Positions 24,866 to 32,232 of a stretch of DNA of 64,000 bases are shown piece after piece. A model generated the notes under the pieces. It worked only from the letters and a program-made list of their open reading frames with translations, had not been told where the DNA came from and made no database searches. Every line of letters starts with the position of its first letter. Within the stretch, counting starts at the first letter, position 1. A program made the translations under genes and the position numbers. The stretch is from Psychrobacter urativorans (GTDB taxonomy: Bacteria; Pseudomonadota; Gammaproteobacteria; Pseudomonadales; Moraxellaceae). The stretch is from positions 22,392-86,391 of the forward strand of contig NZ_CAJHBR010000014.1 in NCBI RefSeq assembly GCF_904846695.1. The letters are read 5' to 3'.

Positions 24866-26512
24866 TTATGCCATATCCGCAGCGTTCTTTAGATACTGCA
24901 TAAATAGTGGCACTGGACGCCCAGTAGCTGCTTTTTGTGCACCAGAAATCCAAGCAGTACCAGCGATGTCTAAATGCGCCCATGCTTGACCTTCTTCAAT
25001 GAAACGCAATAAGAAGCAAGCAGCTGTTGTTGCCCCAGCACTTTTGCCACCGATGTTTTGCACATCAGCGATAGGCGAGTCAATTAGCGACTGATAAGCG
25101 TCATCCATCGGCATATGCCAGACCAAATCACCAGACTGATTGCTAGCGTTTTCTAATGCAAACAGCACATCTTCATCGTTACTGAATACGGCTGAACGCA
25201 CATGACCAAGCGCCACTACACAAGCCCCAGTCAAAGTGGCCACATCGATAATAGCTTTTGGCTGATAGCGTTGTACATAGCATAAAGTATCCGCTAGTAC
25301 TAAACGGCCTTCAGCGTCAGTATTAAGGATTTCGACTGTTTTGCCATTCATGGCTGTGACGATATCACCAGGACGGGTGGCATCACCTGAAGGCATGTTC
25401 TCAGCACAAGCTAGGGCGCCGACAACGTTGATAGGCAGACGAGATTCACACAAGGCTTTTAGAGTACCTAATACTGCAGCAGAACCGCCCATATCGAATT
25501 TCATCTCATCCATAGCCGCACCTGGCTTGATGGAGATACCACCTGAGTCAAATGTGACGCCTTTACCGACTAGAACGATCGGGGCATCATCGTTGACCAC
25601 TTGGCTATCTTGGCTGGCAGCTTTATTAGCTTTTTTGCCAGCGCCTTTAAGTGGTAGCTTATCAGCAATAGCTTTGAGGCTACCGCTAACTTTTGCGGCA
25701 CTGTTAGGAGTAGCTTTTGCACTGAATTTTGACTTGCCTTGATACTCCATGATGACCAGCTGGCCCTCTTTAGTAGAGCCTCGTGACACTGACAAAAAGC
25801 AGCCCATACCTAAGGCTTCCATCTCAGCTTCACCTAATACCGTCACCTTTAACACATCAGAATGCTCTTTGGCTAAGGCTTGTGCTTGCTCTGCCATATA
25901 AGCTGGGAAACAAATATTACCCGGCTCATTAGCCAAATCACGAGTCAAAGTTTGACCGGCGAATACGGCTTGTGCAAAGTCTAGCGCAGGCTGCAAATTA
26001 GCATCAGCCAATAGATAGATATCGGTTAATACGGGCATTGCTTTTTCTGACTTGTACTTATCAAAACGGTAAGTAGCAGCTAATAGATTAAGAGCAAATT
26101 GACCGAACTCACTATCTTGTAAGCTATCAGCCAAAGCCACAGTAATAGAAGTTACTCGCTTTTGCGTGCTTTGATAGATAGTGTTAGCGATTTTTTGTAG
26201 CGCCGCGTTGTCAAGCTTATCAACATTACCTACGCCTACTAATAGCAACTGTAATGGGTTTTGTTTAGTGGTTTTTTTATCACCAGCTAAAGCATAATCA
26301 GCGACTGTTTCACAAGCTTTACCAGTGAAATGAGACACTTCGATCAGTTGCTCAATACGTTGTTGATAGTCACTTAGCGCAGATTGGGCTAAGATATTTT
26401 TCTTATCGTCAACTAATACTACTAAGCAAGCTGAGTCTTTATCATTGGCTTCTTTTTTTAGTATTTTTTGGGTATGAGTTTTTGGTAAATAATCAGTTAG
26501 TTTAATATTCAT
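24866..26512 (-). CDS. pepA: leucyl aminopeptidase (cytosol aminopeptidase)
   Basis: This M17 two-metal aminopeptidase has the metal-binding blocks VGKGVTFDSGG, KFDMGGSAA and NTDAEGRL, the diagnostic PepA signature. The 548 residues exceed the usual 500. A Lys/Ala/Ser-rich insert of about 45 residues sits between the strand VIMEYQGK and IVLVGKGVTFD, just before the first metal ligand. E. coli PepA also acts as a DNA-binding architectural factor in Xer recombination; xerD is in this window but not linked. It is co-transcribed with holC. Confidence 0.95.
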   Translation of the reverse strand: MNIKLTDYLPKTHTQKILKKEANDKDSACLVVLVDDKKNILAQSALSDYQQRIEQLIEVSHFTGKACETVADYALAGDKKTTKQNPLQLLLVGVGNVDKLDNAALQKIANTIYQSTQKRVTSITVALADSLQDSEFGQFALNLLAATYRFDKYKSEKAMPVLTDIYLLADANLQPALDFAQAVFAGQTLTRDLANEPGNICFPAYMAEQAQALAKEHSDVLKVTVLGEAEMEALGMGCFLSVSRGSTKEGQLVIMEYQGKSKFSAKATPNSAAKVSGSLKAIADKLPLKGAGKKANKAASQDSQVVNDDAPIVLVGKGVTFDSGGISIKPGAAMDEMKFDMGGSAAVLGTLKALCESRLPINVVGALACAENMPSGDATRPGDIVTAMNGKTVEILNTDAEGRLVLADTLCYVQRYQPKAIIDVATLTGACVVALGHVRSAVFSNDEDVLFALENASNQSGDLVWHMPMDDAYQSLIDSPIADVQNIGGKSAGATTAACFLLRFIEEGQAWAHLDIAGTAWISGAQKAATGRPVPLFMQYLKNAADMA

Positions 26513-26666
26513 CTATTATTGTCCTTATTAGAATGTTTGGTTTTTATACTAATTAAGCAATTACGGCAGTGTAGCATATCAAAACAGCAGTGCGCAGTCA
26601 GCAAGGGTTAGGTAATAATTTTAAGCATCTCTGTTGCACACTGCGACCATTATAGTGAGTCAAACC

Positions 26667-27278
26667 CTAGCTATTAACTAAATCATCAGTCGCTAATAAC
26701 TCTGCAAATCGGTCATGTAGCGCCGCCATGGCGGTATCGTGGACAATATTGGCAGCGATGGTTTTTCCTGTAACATTAGGCAAGTCACGAGTAGCACAAG
26801 CATCATGACAAACAAAACTTTCAAAACCTAAGTCAAAAGCGGCTCTTACACTAGAGCTAATGCACATATGACTCATAAAGCCGGCAAAGATAAGCTGTTG
26901 CTTACCCGTAGCTTTAATAAGGCTCTGTAGCGCAGTATCATAAAAAGCATTAGGGTGCTGCTTAGTAATAGTTTTTTCGCTATCTAGTGGCTGCAAACTA
27001 TCAACAATAGCTACGTTAGCTGATAAGGGGTCAAAGACATTGCCATTAGCTGCGCCGTGATGGGCAATATGAAAAACAGGCACAGCACGCTCTCTAGCTT
27101 TGTCTAGTAGCAAACGTGCATTAGCAGTAGCGACAGCGCCTAGCTCCCCTAGAGGCATAGCACCGTCAACATATTCATTCTGAAAATCGATCAATACTAC
27201 AGCACAGTTTGACCAGTCTAGTTTATTAAACTGACCGCCAGCCAATTCGAGTAGGGTGGCAGGGGCGAGGTTAGACAT
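26667..27278 (-). CDS. isochorismatase-family cysteine hydrolase
   Basis: This 203-residue protein has the catalytic triad of the family: D31 in VVLIDFQNEY, K106 in TITKQHPNAF and C139 in GFMSHMCISSSVRAA, followed by the CHDACATRDLP strand. Members include nicotinamidase, isochorismatase and N-carbamoylsarcosine amidase types. The substrate here is not deducible, and metal-ligand motifs of nicotinamidase are not obvious. A GGAGAAC ribosome site precedes the ATG. It sits between pepA and lptF, which are direct divergent neighbours in E. coli. Confidence 0.88.
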   Translation of the reverse strand: MSNLAPATLLELAGGQFNKLDWSNCAVVLIDFQNEYVDGAMPLGELGAVATANARLLLDKARERAVPVFHIAHHGAANGNVFDPLSANVAIVDSLQPLDSEKTITKQHPNAFYDTALQSLIKATGKQQLIFAGFMSHMCISSSVRAAFDLGFESFVCHDACATRDLPNVTGKTIAANIVHDTAMAALHDRFAELLATDDLVNS

Positions 27279-27694
27279 AAGGTTCTCCAGCAGTTGATAA
27301 GGGTTATGAAGCTAAATTCTAACAACTATTTATCAGCTTATCAGAGCTAGATACTAAGCATACACAAACCTTTTAAATGAACTACAGTACAAGCATTAGT
27401 AATGTTATCGAACATCTTTTAGCGTCATATTTTTATAAAAATATGCTAGCATTAGCAGTCGCCGCTATCACTTATAATGGAAACGGTTTAATTTATACAA
27501 AATTTATTCTTGCTAGCTCTAAAATAGGTATCCATAACACTCAATATCTATCCTATTGCATATAGGTATGCTTTCTTATAATGGCATGATTGGTGCTATC
27601 CGTTTATATTTTCTGAGCCTAAATCTGTGTTTATTCCTATTATTGATAGATAAGCAATTCACCGTACCACTGCCCACTATTAAGAGTAACTATT
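27279..27694. other. intergenic promoter region of lptFG
   Basis: This 416-bp AT-rich region separates the divergent cysteine hydrolase gene and lptF. A 62-codon ORF at 27377-27565 has no ribosome site and hydrophobic random composition; I do not call it. Confidence 0.5.
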
Positions 27695-28993
27695 GTGATA
27701 TTACGCCGCTACATGACTAATCAGGTTGCCTCAACCACCGCTTTAGTATTGGGGTTTTTGATAGTGATGATGCTGGGTGGACGTTTGATACGTTATTTCG
27801 GTATTGCTGCTGAAGGTCGCTTAGATATCAGTTTGTTATTTAGCATTATTGGCTATAATCTACCTTATTTCTTAGAGCTTATCCTACCCTTAGCCTTTTT
27901 TATCGCTTTGATGTTAGTATTCGGCCGACTCTATGTTGATCAAGAGATGGCGGTTATCAATGGTAGTGGTGTCTCACGTGGTAAATTAGCACGCTTGATA
28001 ACCCCACTTATTTTGGCATTATTTGTTGTCGAAGCTGGCTTATCCGTAGTAGGTAAGCCTTGGGGCGTGCGCTCCTCTGAGAGTGTCTGGCAGCAGCAAG
28101 CATTGACTAGTGCCTTTGACTTGGTCCGCCCTAAAGAGTTTATCAGCAGCGGTAACTATCATCTGTATGTAGGCAGTCTTAGCGATGATAAAAAACAGTT
28201 GCAAGATGTGGTGCTAATTCAAAGTAAAGACGATGCTGAAACTAGTGGCAAAACGGCTATAGATGATAGTGCTCAGTTGGCAGATTCGCTTACTACTGAG
28301 GGGTCAGCGCAAGCGGCTGTCAGAGCGGTTAACAGCAACCAAGCTATCAGCAAGGATACGATCACCCTCGCCAAACGTGCTGAACAAGTTGATAATGGGG
28401 CTGGCGGCATTACCCAATTGGACTTGTTCCAAGGGCGACGTTACGAAGTAGGTGCTGGCAGTCTCAAGTATAACCAAATTGGTTTTGATCGTTATCGCAT
28501 TACTTTGACTGAGTCATCAAAAGAAATAGTCACTGAAAAAAACATTGAGACTCAAACATTGCGCCCGTTATGGCAAGCAGCAACAGGTAGTGCGCAGGTT
28601 AACAGTACTAGCGCTATGTACGCTGCACAAGGCGAGTTGGGCTATCGATTTGCCCTACCTTGGCTGATGATCATTGCCCCGATGCTAGCAGTACCTCTAG
28701 CGCAAGTACGGCCGCGACAAGGGCGCTGGCTACGCTTATTTCCCGCAGTACTATTGTTTGTCAGCTGTGCTCTAGGTATCATCTCGCTAAAGAATCCGGT
28801 GAGTCAGGGTACTATCACTGTATGGTCTTATGCGTGGCTGATAGTAGGATTTATAGCACTAGCGCTGTATATGAATTGGGGTAGTCGTATTCAACACCGA
28901 TTGCGGGTTCGCCGAGAAGACAGTGATTCGATATCCAATAATCCTAATCAACAGGCCAATAGTAGTAATGGCTCAAATAGAGGGCAGTACTAA
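27695..28993 (+). CDS. lptF: LPS export ABC transporter permease LptF
   Basis: LptF pairs with LptG and LptB to extract LPS from the inner membrane. The 432-residue protein begins at GTG (MILRRYMTNQV), matching the MIIIRYL start of E. coli LptF. It has three N-terminal membrane segments, a periplasmic beta-jellyroll, and three C-terminal segments. The periplasmic domain carries an extra Ser/Ala/Asp-rich stretch (about residues 175-235) absent from E. coli, and the C-terminal tail is Asn/Ser-rich. It overlaps lptG by one base (TAATG), so the two are translationally coupled. Confidence 0.94.
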   Translation: MILRRYMTNQVASTTALVLGFLIVMMLGGRLIRYFGIAAEGRLDISLLFSIIGYNLPYFLELILPLAFFIALMLVFGRLYVDQEMAVINGSGVSRGKLARLITPLILALFVVEAGLSVVGKPWGVRSSESVWQQQALTSAFDLVRPKEFISSGNYHLYVGSLSDDKKQLQDVVLIQSKDDAETSGKTAIDDSAQLADSLTTEGSAQAAVRAVNSNQAISKDTITLAKRAEQVDNGAGGITQLDLFQGRRYEVGAGSLKYNQIGFDRYRITLTESSKEIVTEKNIETQTLRPLWQAATGSAQVNSTSAMYAAQGELGYRFALPWLMIIAPMLAVPLAQVRPRQGRWLRLFPAVLLFVSCALGIISLKNPVSQGTITVWSYAWLIVGFIALALYMNWGSRIQHRLRVRREDSDSISNNPNQQANSSNGSNRGQY

Positions 28994-30228
28994 TGCGCTC
29001 TTTGTTTAGCAACAGCGCCGCTGACGCGAATAAGTCTAACGGCTCGTCTAGTAATCTAAAAGTGCTAAGTCGTTACGTCAAGCTCAATGCCTTATTAGCC
29101 ATCATTGCCGCTATCATAGGATTGTGGGCACTACAAATAGTCTTCTCCTATTTATCTGAGCTGGACTCACTAGATGACAGCTATACGATGGCGGAGGCGC
29201 TCAAGTATATTCTGTATCGCTCGCCTTATTTCTTAGAACAGTTTATCCCGACTGGAGCGCTGCTAGGAGCCGTAGTAGGTTTAGGACTGCTAGCTAATAA
29301 AAGTGAGCTGGTGGTGATGCGCGCCTCAGGCGTCAGCGTCTATCGTATCGTTAGTTGGGTATTGCAGCCTGCCTTATTATTTGTGCTGTTAGCCTTAATG
29401 ATCAATCAGTTTATATTGCCTACTAGTAATCAGTTGGCACACGAGATTAACAACACAGATCGCGATGTGTCGATTACTACGGTGCGTGGCTATTGGACAG
29501 TGCAGCCTCGATTTGCCACTAGTGACAGCAGCAGCGAAGACCGTAATTCGGACACTACAGACGCTCAGCCAGATGGCAGCGATATTCTATATATTGACTA
29601 TGCTGATGCAAAAGGTAACATCGGTGAGGTCAAGCGTTGGCATCTAGATAATAATGGCAACCTACAAACTGCTATTCGTGCTGAAGATGGCAAATATATT
29701 GGTCGTAAGCCTATCGATTCGAACAGCGACTCTGCTAAGAAATACAATTATGAGTGGCAGCTGAATAATATGACTAAGCTGAATATCAGCCAAGGATTTG
29801 AGGCTAGTCAAGCTAAGTCACCTTCAGATACTCTAAGCTTGCCTTTTGCCCCAGAGTCGGTTTATTTACTGACTCGTGAGGCTGAAGATTTATCATTGAC
29901 TCAGCTATATGAGCATAAGCAATTTATGCGTGGGCAAGGGCAGCGCTCATTAAATCATGAGTTAGCATTTTGGCAAAAGCTGCTATCACCGTTATCTATC
30001 TTATCTTTAGTGATTGTCGCTTGCTCATTTGTATTCGGTTCGCTACGTACTCATAGCTTAGGCTTGCGGATTGTTGTGGCCTTATTATTTGGCTTATTAT
30101 TTAGCTACCTGCAAGACTTAGTAGGCTTTGTGTCTTTGGCTACTGGTTTCTCACCACTATTAATGGTGCTGTCACCGATCATCGCTAGTGCCTTGTTAGG
30201 GCTTTATTTGCTTAAACGCCAGATGTAG
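28993..30228 (+). CDS. lptG: LPS export ABC transporter permease LptG
   Basis: This 411-residue partner of LptF has the same 3 + 3 membrane topology around a periplasmic jellyroll. Signature stretches are LSELDSLDDSYTMAEALKYILYRSPYFLEQFIPTG-like coupling-helix sequence and NHELAFWQKLLSPLSILSLVIVACSFVFG. A Ser/Asp-rich insert (about residues 175-195) lies in the periplasmic domain, echoing the one in LptF. A 35-residue cytoplasmic Ser/Asn-rich extension precedes the first segment. A terminator follows. Confidence 0.94.
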   Translation: MRSLFSNSAADANKSNGSSSNLKVLSRYVKLNALLAIIAAIIGLWALQIVFSYLSELDSLDDSYTMAEALKYILYRSPYFLEQFIPTGALLGAVVGLGLLANKSELVVMRASGVSVYRIVSWVLQPALLFVLLALMINQFILPTSNQLAHEINNTDRDVSITTVRGYWTVQPRFATSDSSSEDRNSDTTDAQPDGSDILYIDYADAKGNIGEVKRWHLDNNGNLQTAIRAEDGKYIGRKPIDSNSDSAKKYNYEWQLNNMTKLNISQGFEASQAKSPSDTLSLPFAPESVYLLTREAEDLSLTQLYEHKQFMRGQGQRSLNHELAFWQKLLSPLSILSLVIVACSFVFGSLRTHSLGLRIVVALLFGLLFSYLQDLVGFVSLATGFSPLLMVLSPIIASALLGLYLLKRQM

Positions 30229-30258
30229 AGAGTTAGGTTGCACTAGAGCTAGACATAG

Positions 30259-30296
30259 AAAAGCACGCTAAGACTGAATTGTTTTAGCGTGCTTTT
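30259..30296. terminator. bidirectional terminator after lptG
   Basis: AAAAGCACGCTA (30259-30270) pairs with TAGCGTGCTTTT (30285-30296) in a perfect 12-bp stem, with T-rich sequence on the right. It also serves the convergent methyltransferase gene. Confidence 0.92.
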
Positions 30297-30336
30297 TTCA
30301 CTTAGCATTATTCTTTTACTATTTTATGGTTAGCAA

Positions 30337-30945
30337 TTAGTCTTTGGTCGCCATAGTAATAGTATAAGTTTTGCCTTGCTTAATCTTTTCGCTATTCCCA
30401 AATACTTCTGTGAATGAACGCTTCATAAATTGACGCAAGCCATTGATAGTTACTACATAAAAACGGCCGCCTTTACGCATGCGTGCATGGGCATCGAGAA
30501 AATACAGATAATGCTGCTCTTTGCCTACTTTGGCCGGCAAGTTCGACATCACTAAGCTGAAGTTTTTATCTTTAGCCACATGATTAAAACCATTAGATAA
30601 ATGTACATCGACGTTGTCTAAACCATTTTTCTCACAGTTAAGACGAGCGTATTCTACCGCCATAAAGTCTTTATCGATTAGCGTATGCTGACCATTCGGA
30701 CACTCGCGCGCTGCTGCCATGCCTAGTACGCCATAACCACAGCCTAGATCTATCGAGTCATCATCGGCTTCAAAATCAATATAATCCAGCAGCATTAAGC
30801 TACCATCATCAATCTTTTGCGGTGAAAAAATACCCCAAGTAGTGGCAAAGTCAAAAGGCTTACCCAATACGTCTTGGCGAAAGTTAATATCTTCGCGCCA
30901 GTGTTTGGCTTTTTCTAACAGTTCAGCAGGAGGTCTATGGCTCAT
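30337..30945 (-). CDS. class I SAM methyltransferase, RsmC-like
   Basis: This 202-residue protein is a single methyltransferase domain with motif I DLGCGYGVLG, an acidic end at IDKDFMAVEYA, and SNLPAK at the motif IV position where RsmC and RlmG have NPPF. The substitution of Pro-Pro-Phe by Leu-Pro-Ala makes standard N-methylation of guanine uncertain. The KAKHWREDINFRQDV start and TTWGIFSPQKIDDGS stretch resemble the C-terminal half of RsmC. The substrate is probably an RNA, but this is inference. Confidence 0.75.
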   Translation of the reverse strand: MSHRPPAELLEKAKHWREDINFRQDVLGKPFDFATTWGIFSPQKIDDGSLMLLDYIDFEADDDSIDLGCGYGVLGMAAARECPNGQHTLIDKDFMAVEYARLNCEKNGLDNVDVHLSNGFNHVAKDKNFSLVMSNLPAKVGKEQHYLYFLDAHARMRKGGRFYVVTINGLRQFMKRSFTEVFGNSEKIKQGKTYTITMATKD

Positions 30946-31172
30946 GATTTTCTCAGATATTGGCTATAAAAAAGGAGGCGTGCTGAGCTCATTATCGTTA
31001 ATAAACAACCAGCTCACAAGTTATGACCGCTATTGTAACGATAAAAAGGCAATTTTGCAGCTACGTATTGAGAGAATTGCGTGGATAGAAGTTAATCTCG
31101 TCTAGCAGTGAGGTGAGTTAAACGCTGGCAGTATGCTTAGTTATAAGTTATGTAGCAGCTAATCGCGCCTTT

Positions 31173-31181
31173 TGCTTATAT
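31173..31181 (+). promoter_or_regulatory. extended -10 promoter of the structured RNA
   Basis: TGC then TTATAT gives an extended -10 element. A start about five to eight bases downstream would fall on the A/C bases at 31186-31189, the beginning of the long hairpin. The -35 position (TAGCAG) is weak, as expected with an extended -10. Confidence 0.45.
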
Positions 31182-31185
31182 CTGC

Positions 31186-31335
31186 ACCCCTAGGCAGGGC
31201 GGTCACTAGTGGCTGATGGCATTCCTGTATTCTCGATACTACCCTCAGCCAAGGGTCCGCAACCTGCCTAGAGGCACAGGATACCGCTGCAGTCACGGCT
31301 AAAACGCTCTTTAAGGCAGCGGTTATTTTATTTGC
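31186..31335 (+). ncRNA. predicted structured small RNA with own terminator
   Basis: No protein frame fits this more GC-rich island. It folds into a long rod: CCTAGGCAGG (31189-31198) pairs with CCTGCCTAG plus a bulge (31263-31273), GCGG with CCGC, TGGCTGA (31210-31216) with TCAGCCA (31245-31251), and GTAT with ATAC around a five-base loop. Internal loops lie between the stems. A terminator stem (ACCGCTGC 31283-31290, GCAGCGGT 31316-31323) and TATTTTATTT follow. The rod with internal loops recalls 6S RNA, but I cannot match its sequence. SRP RNA (no GGAAGGAAGCAGCC-like block), RNase P RNA and tmRNA were considered and do not fit. The strand is set by the T-tract. Confidence 0.6.
31283..31335 (+). 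terminator. terminator of the structured RNA
   Basis: An eight-bp GC-rich stem (ACCGCTGC / GCAGCGGT) with a 25-base loop is followed by TATTTTATTT. It lies downstream of the long rod hairpin. Confidence 0.6.
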
Positions 31336-31368
31336 TTAAGCTTTGAATCTATAACTAAATATTCTGTT

Positions 31369-31421
31369 AGTGCTATAACCACGCTACCTACTGCATATCA
31401 AGTTAATTTTGCTGTGGGCTG
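31369..31421. repeat. 53-bp direct repeat, left copy, abutting kptA
   Basis: It matches 51 of 53 positions with 32048-32100 in the same orientation; the differences are one C/T and one G/A. The copy ends exactly at the base before the kptA stop codon. Confidence 0.92.
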
Positions 31422-31964
31422 CTAAAACTTAATATATTCAGGCGGTACATTAGAAGTCAGCCAAACCTTATTGTCAGCTTGAAAAAAAACTAAGCCAGCT
31501 CGATACATCGCCAAGCTATCGATAGTGAGAACGATAGGTTTGCCATATCTAAGTCCTGTGGCTTTAGCAGTATCATCATTTTCAGTTAAATGTACATGTT
31601 GTCTAGCGCCAGCGATTAACCCTTGTTGTTTGATAGCATCAATATTTCTTATCGCTGTACCGTGCAATAAAATAGCAGGTGGCTGTTGCTCTTGAAAGCT
31701 GATATGTACTGTCCTTAACGAGTGGCCTTGTGCTGCTCTGATGCTAATGTTGTTTTCAGATAAGGTAAATCTTTTTTTATCGCTCGATTCAACGACTTGT
31801 AAAATTTGTTCACGAGAAAGCTGCTGACCAGCAGCATTAGCTAGGGTAATAAGCTGGTCAATATTAGCCCAGCCTTCAGTATCAAGCGTTAGATTAATAG
31901 ACTGTGGCTCATGACGTAGGATATAGCTTAGGAATTTACTGATTTTATTAGTTTCTGCGCTCAT
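31422..31964 (-). CDS. kptA: RNA 2'-phosphotransferase (Tpt1/KptA)
   Basis: This 180-residue enzyme transfers an RNA 2'-phosphate to NAD, giving ADP-ribose cyclic phosphate; its bacterial RNA target is unknown. The N-terminal winged-helix part has SKFLSYILRHEP and DTEGWANIDQLI. The NAD-binding part has IRAAQGHS, LLHGTA, QGLIAGARQHVHL and VWLTSNVPPEYI. Length matches the E. coli protein. It sits between two nearly identical 53-bp direct repeats and next to a broken gene, and KptA is patchily distributed in bacteria; both facts suggest acquisition. No tRNA-splicing or RNA-ligase partner is adjacent. Confidence 0.92.
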   Translation of the reverse strand: MSAETNKISKFLSYILRHEPQSINLTLDTEGWANIDQLITLANAAGQQLSREQILQVVESSDKKRFTLSENNISIRAAQGHSLRTVHISFQEQQPPAILLHGTAIRNIDAIKQQGLIAGARQHVHLTENDDTAKATGLRYGKPIVLTIDSLAMYRAGLVFFQADNKVWLTSNVPPEYIKF

Positions 31965-32047
31965 AGTAGCTTATCTCGATTAACAGTTATTAGCTTTAGA
32001 GTAGTTATAGATACTATCTTTCCAGATTATAATCAATAGCGAAATAC

Positions 32048-32100
32048 AGTGCTATAACTACGCTACCTACTGCATATCAAGTTAATTTTGCTGTAGGCTG
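32048..32100. repeat. 53-bp direct repeat, right copy
   Basis: This second copy of the sequence at 31369-31421 begins 83 bp upstream of the kptA start codon. Its last bases run into the left inverted repeat of the element at 32094-32229. Confidence 0.92.
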
Positions 32101-32229
32101 GGTTTTTAACCCAGCAAGATGTACGGATCGAACTTAAAGTCTGGATTAAAGCAGAATTTCCGCTCAGTGTAGTATGGGGTGATTTTTTTAGCTTAATTAT
32201 TAATTCGCTGGGTTAAAAACCCAGCCTAC
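32094..32229. mobile_element. small inverted-repeat element (MITE/REP-like)
   Basis: GTAGGCTGGGTTTTTAACCC (from 32094, continuing AGC to 32116) and its exact reverse complement at 32207-32229 flank about 90 bp without a gene. Each end is itself a short hairpin (GCTGGGTT/AACCCAGC). This arrangement fits non-autonomous miniature elements or REP doublets. No transposase or clear target duplication is present. The right end stops four bases from the former stop codon of the Sel1 gene. Confidence 0.72.
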
Positions 32230-32232
32230 GCG

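Noticed and set aside
27377..27565. 62-codon ORF in the lptF promoter region
   Set aside because: No ribosome site and random-looking hydrophobic composition in an AT-rich spacer.
31186..31335. Identification of the structured RNA as SRP RNA, RNase P RNA or tmRNA
   Set aside because: The characteristic conserved blocks of these RNAs are absent; 6S-like shape alone is not enough for a name.
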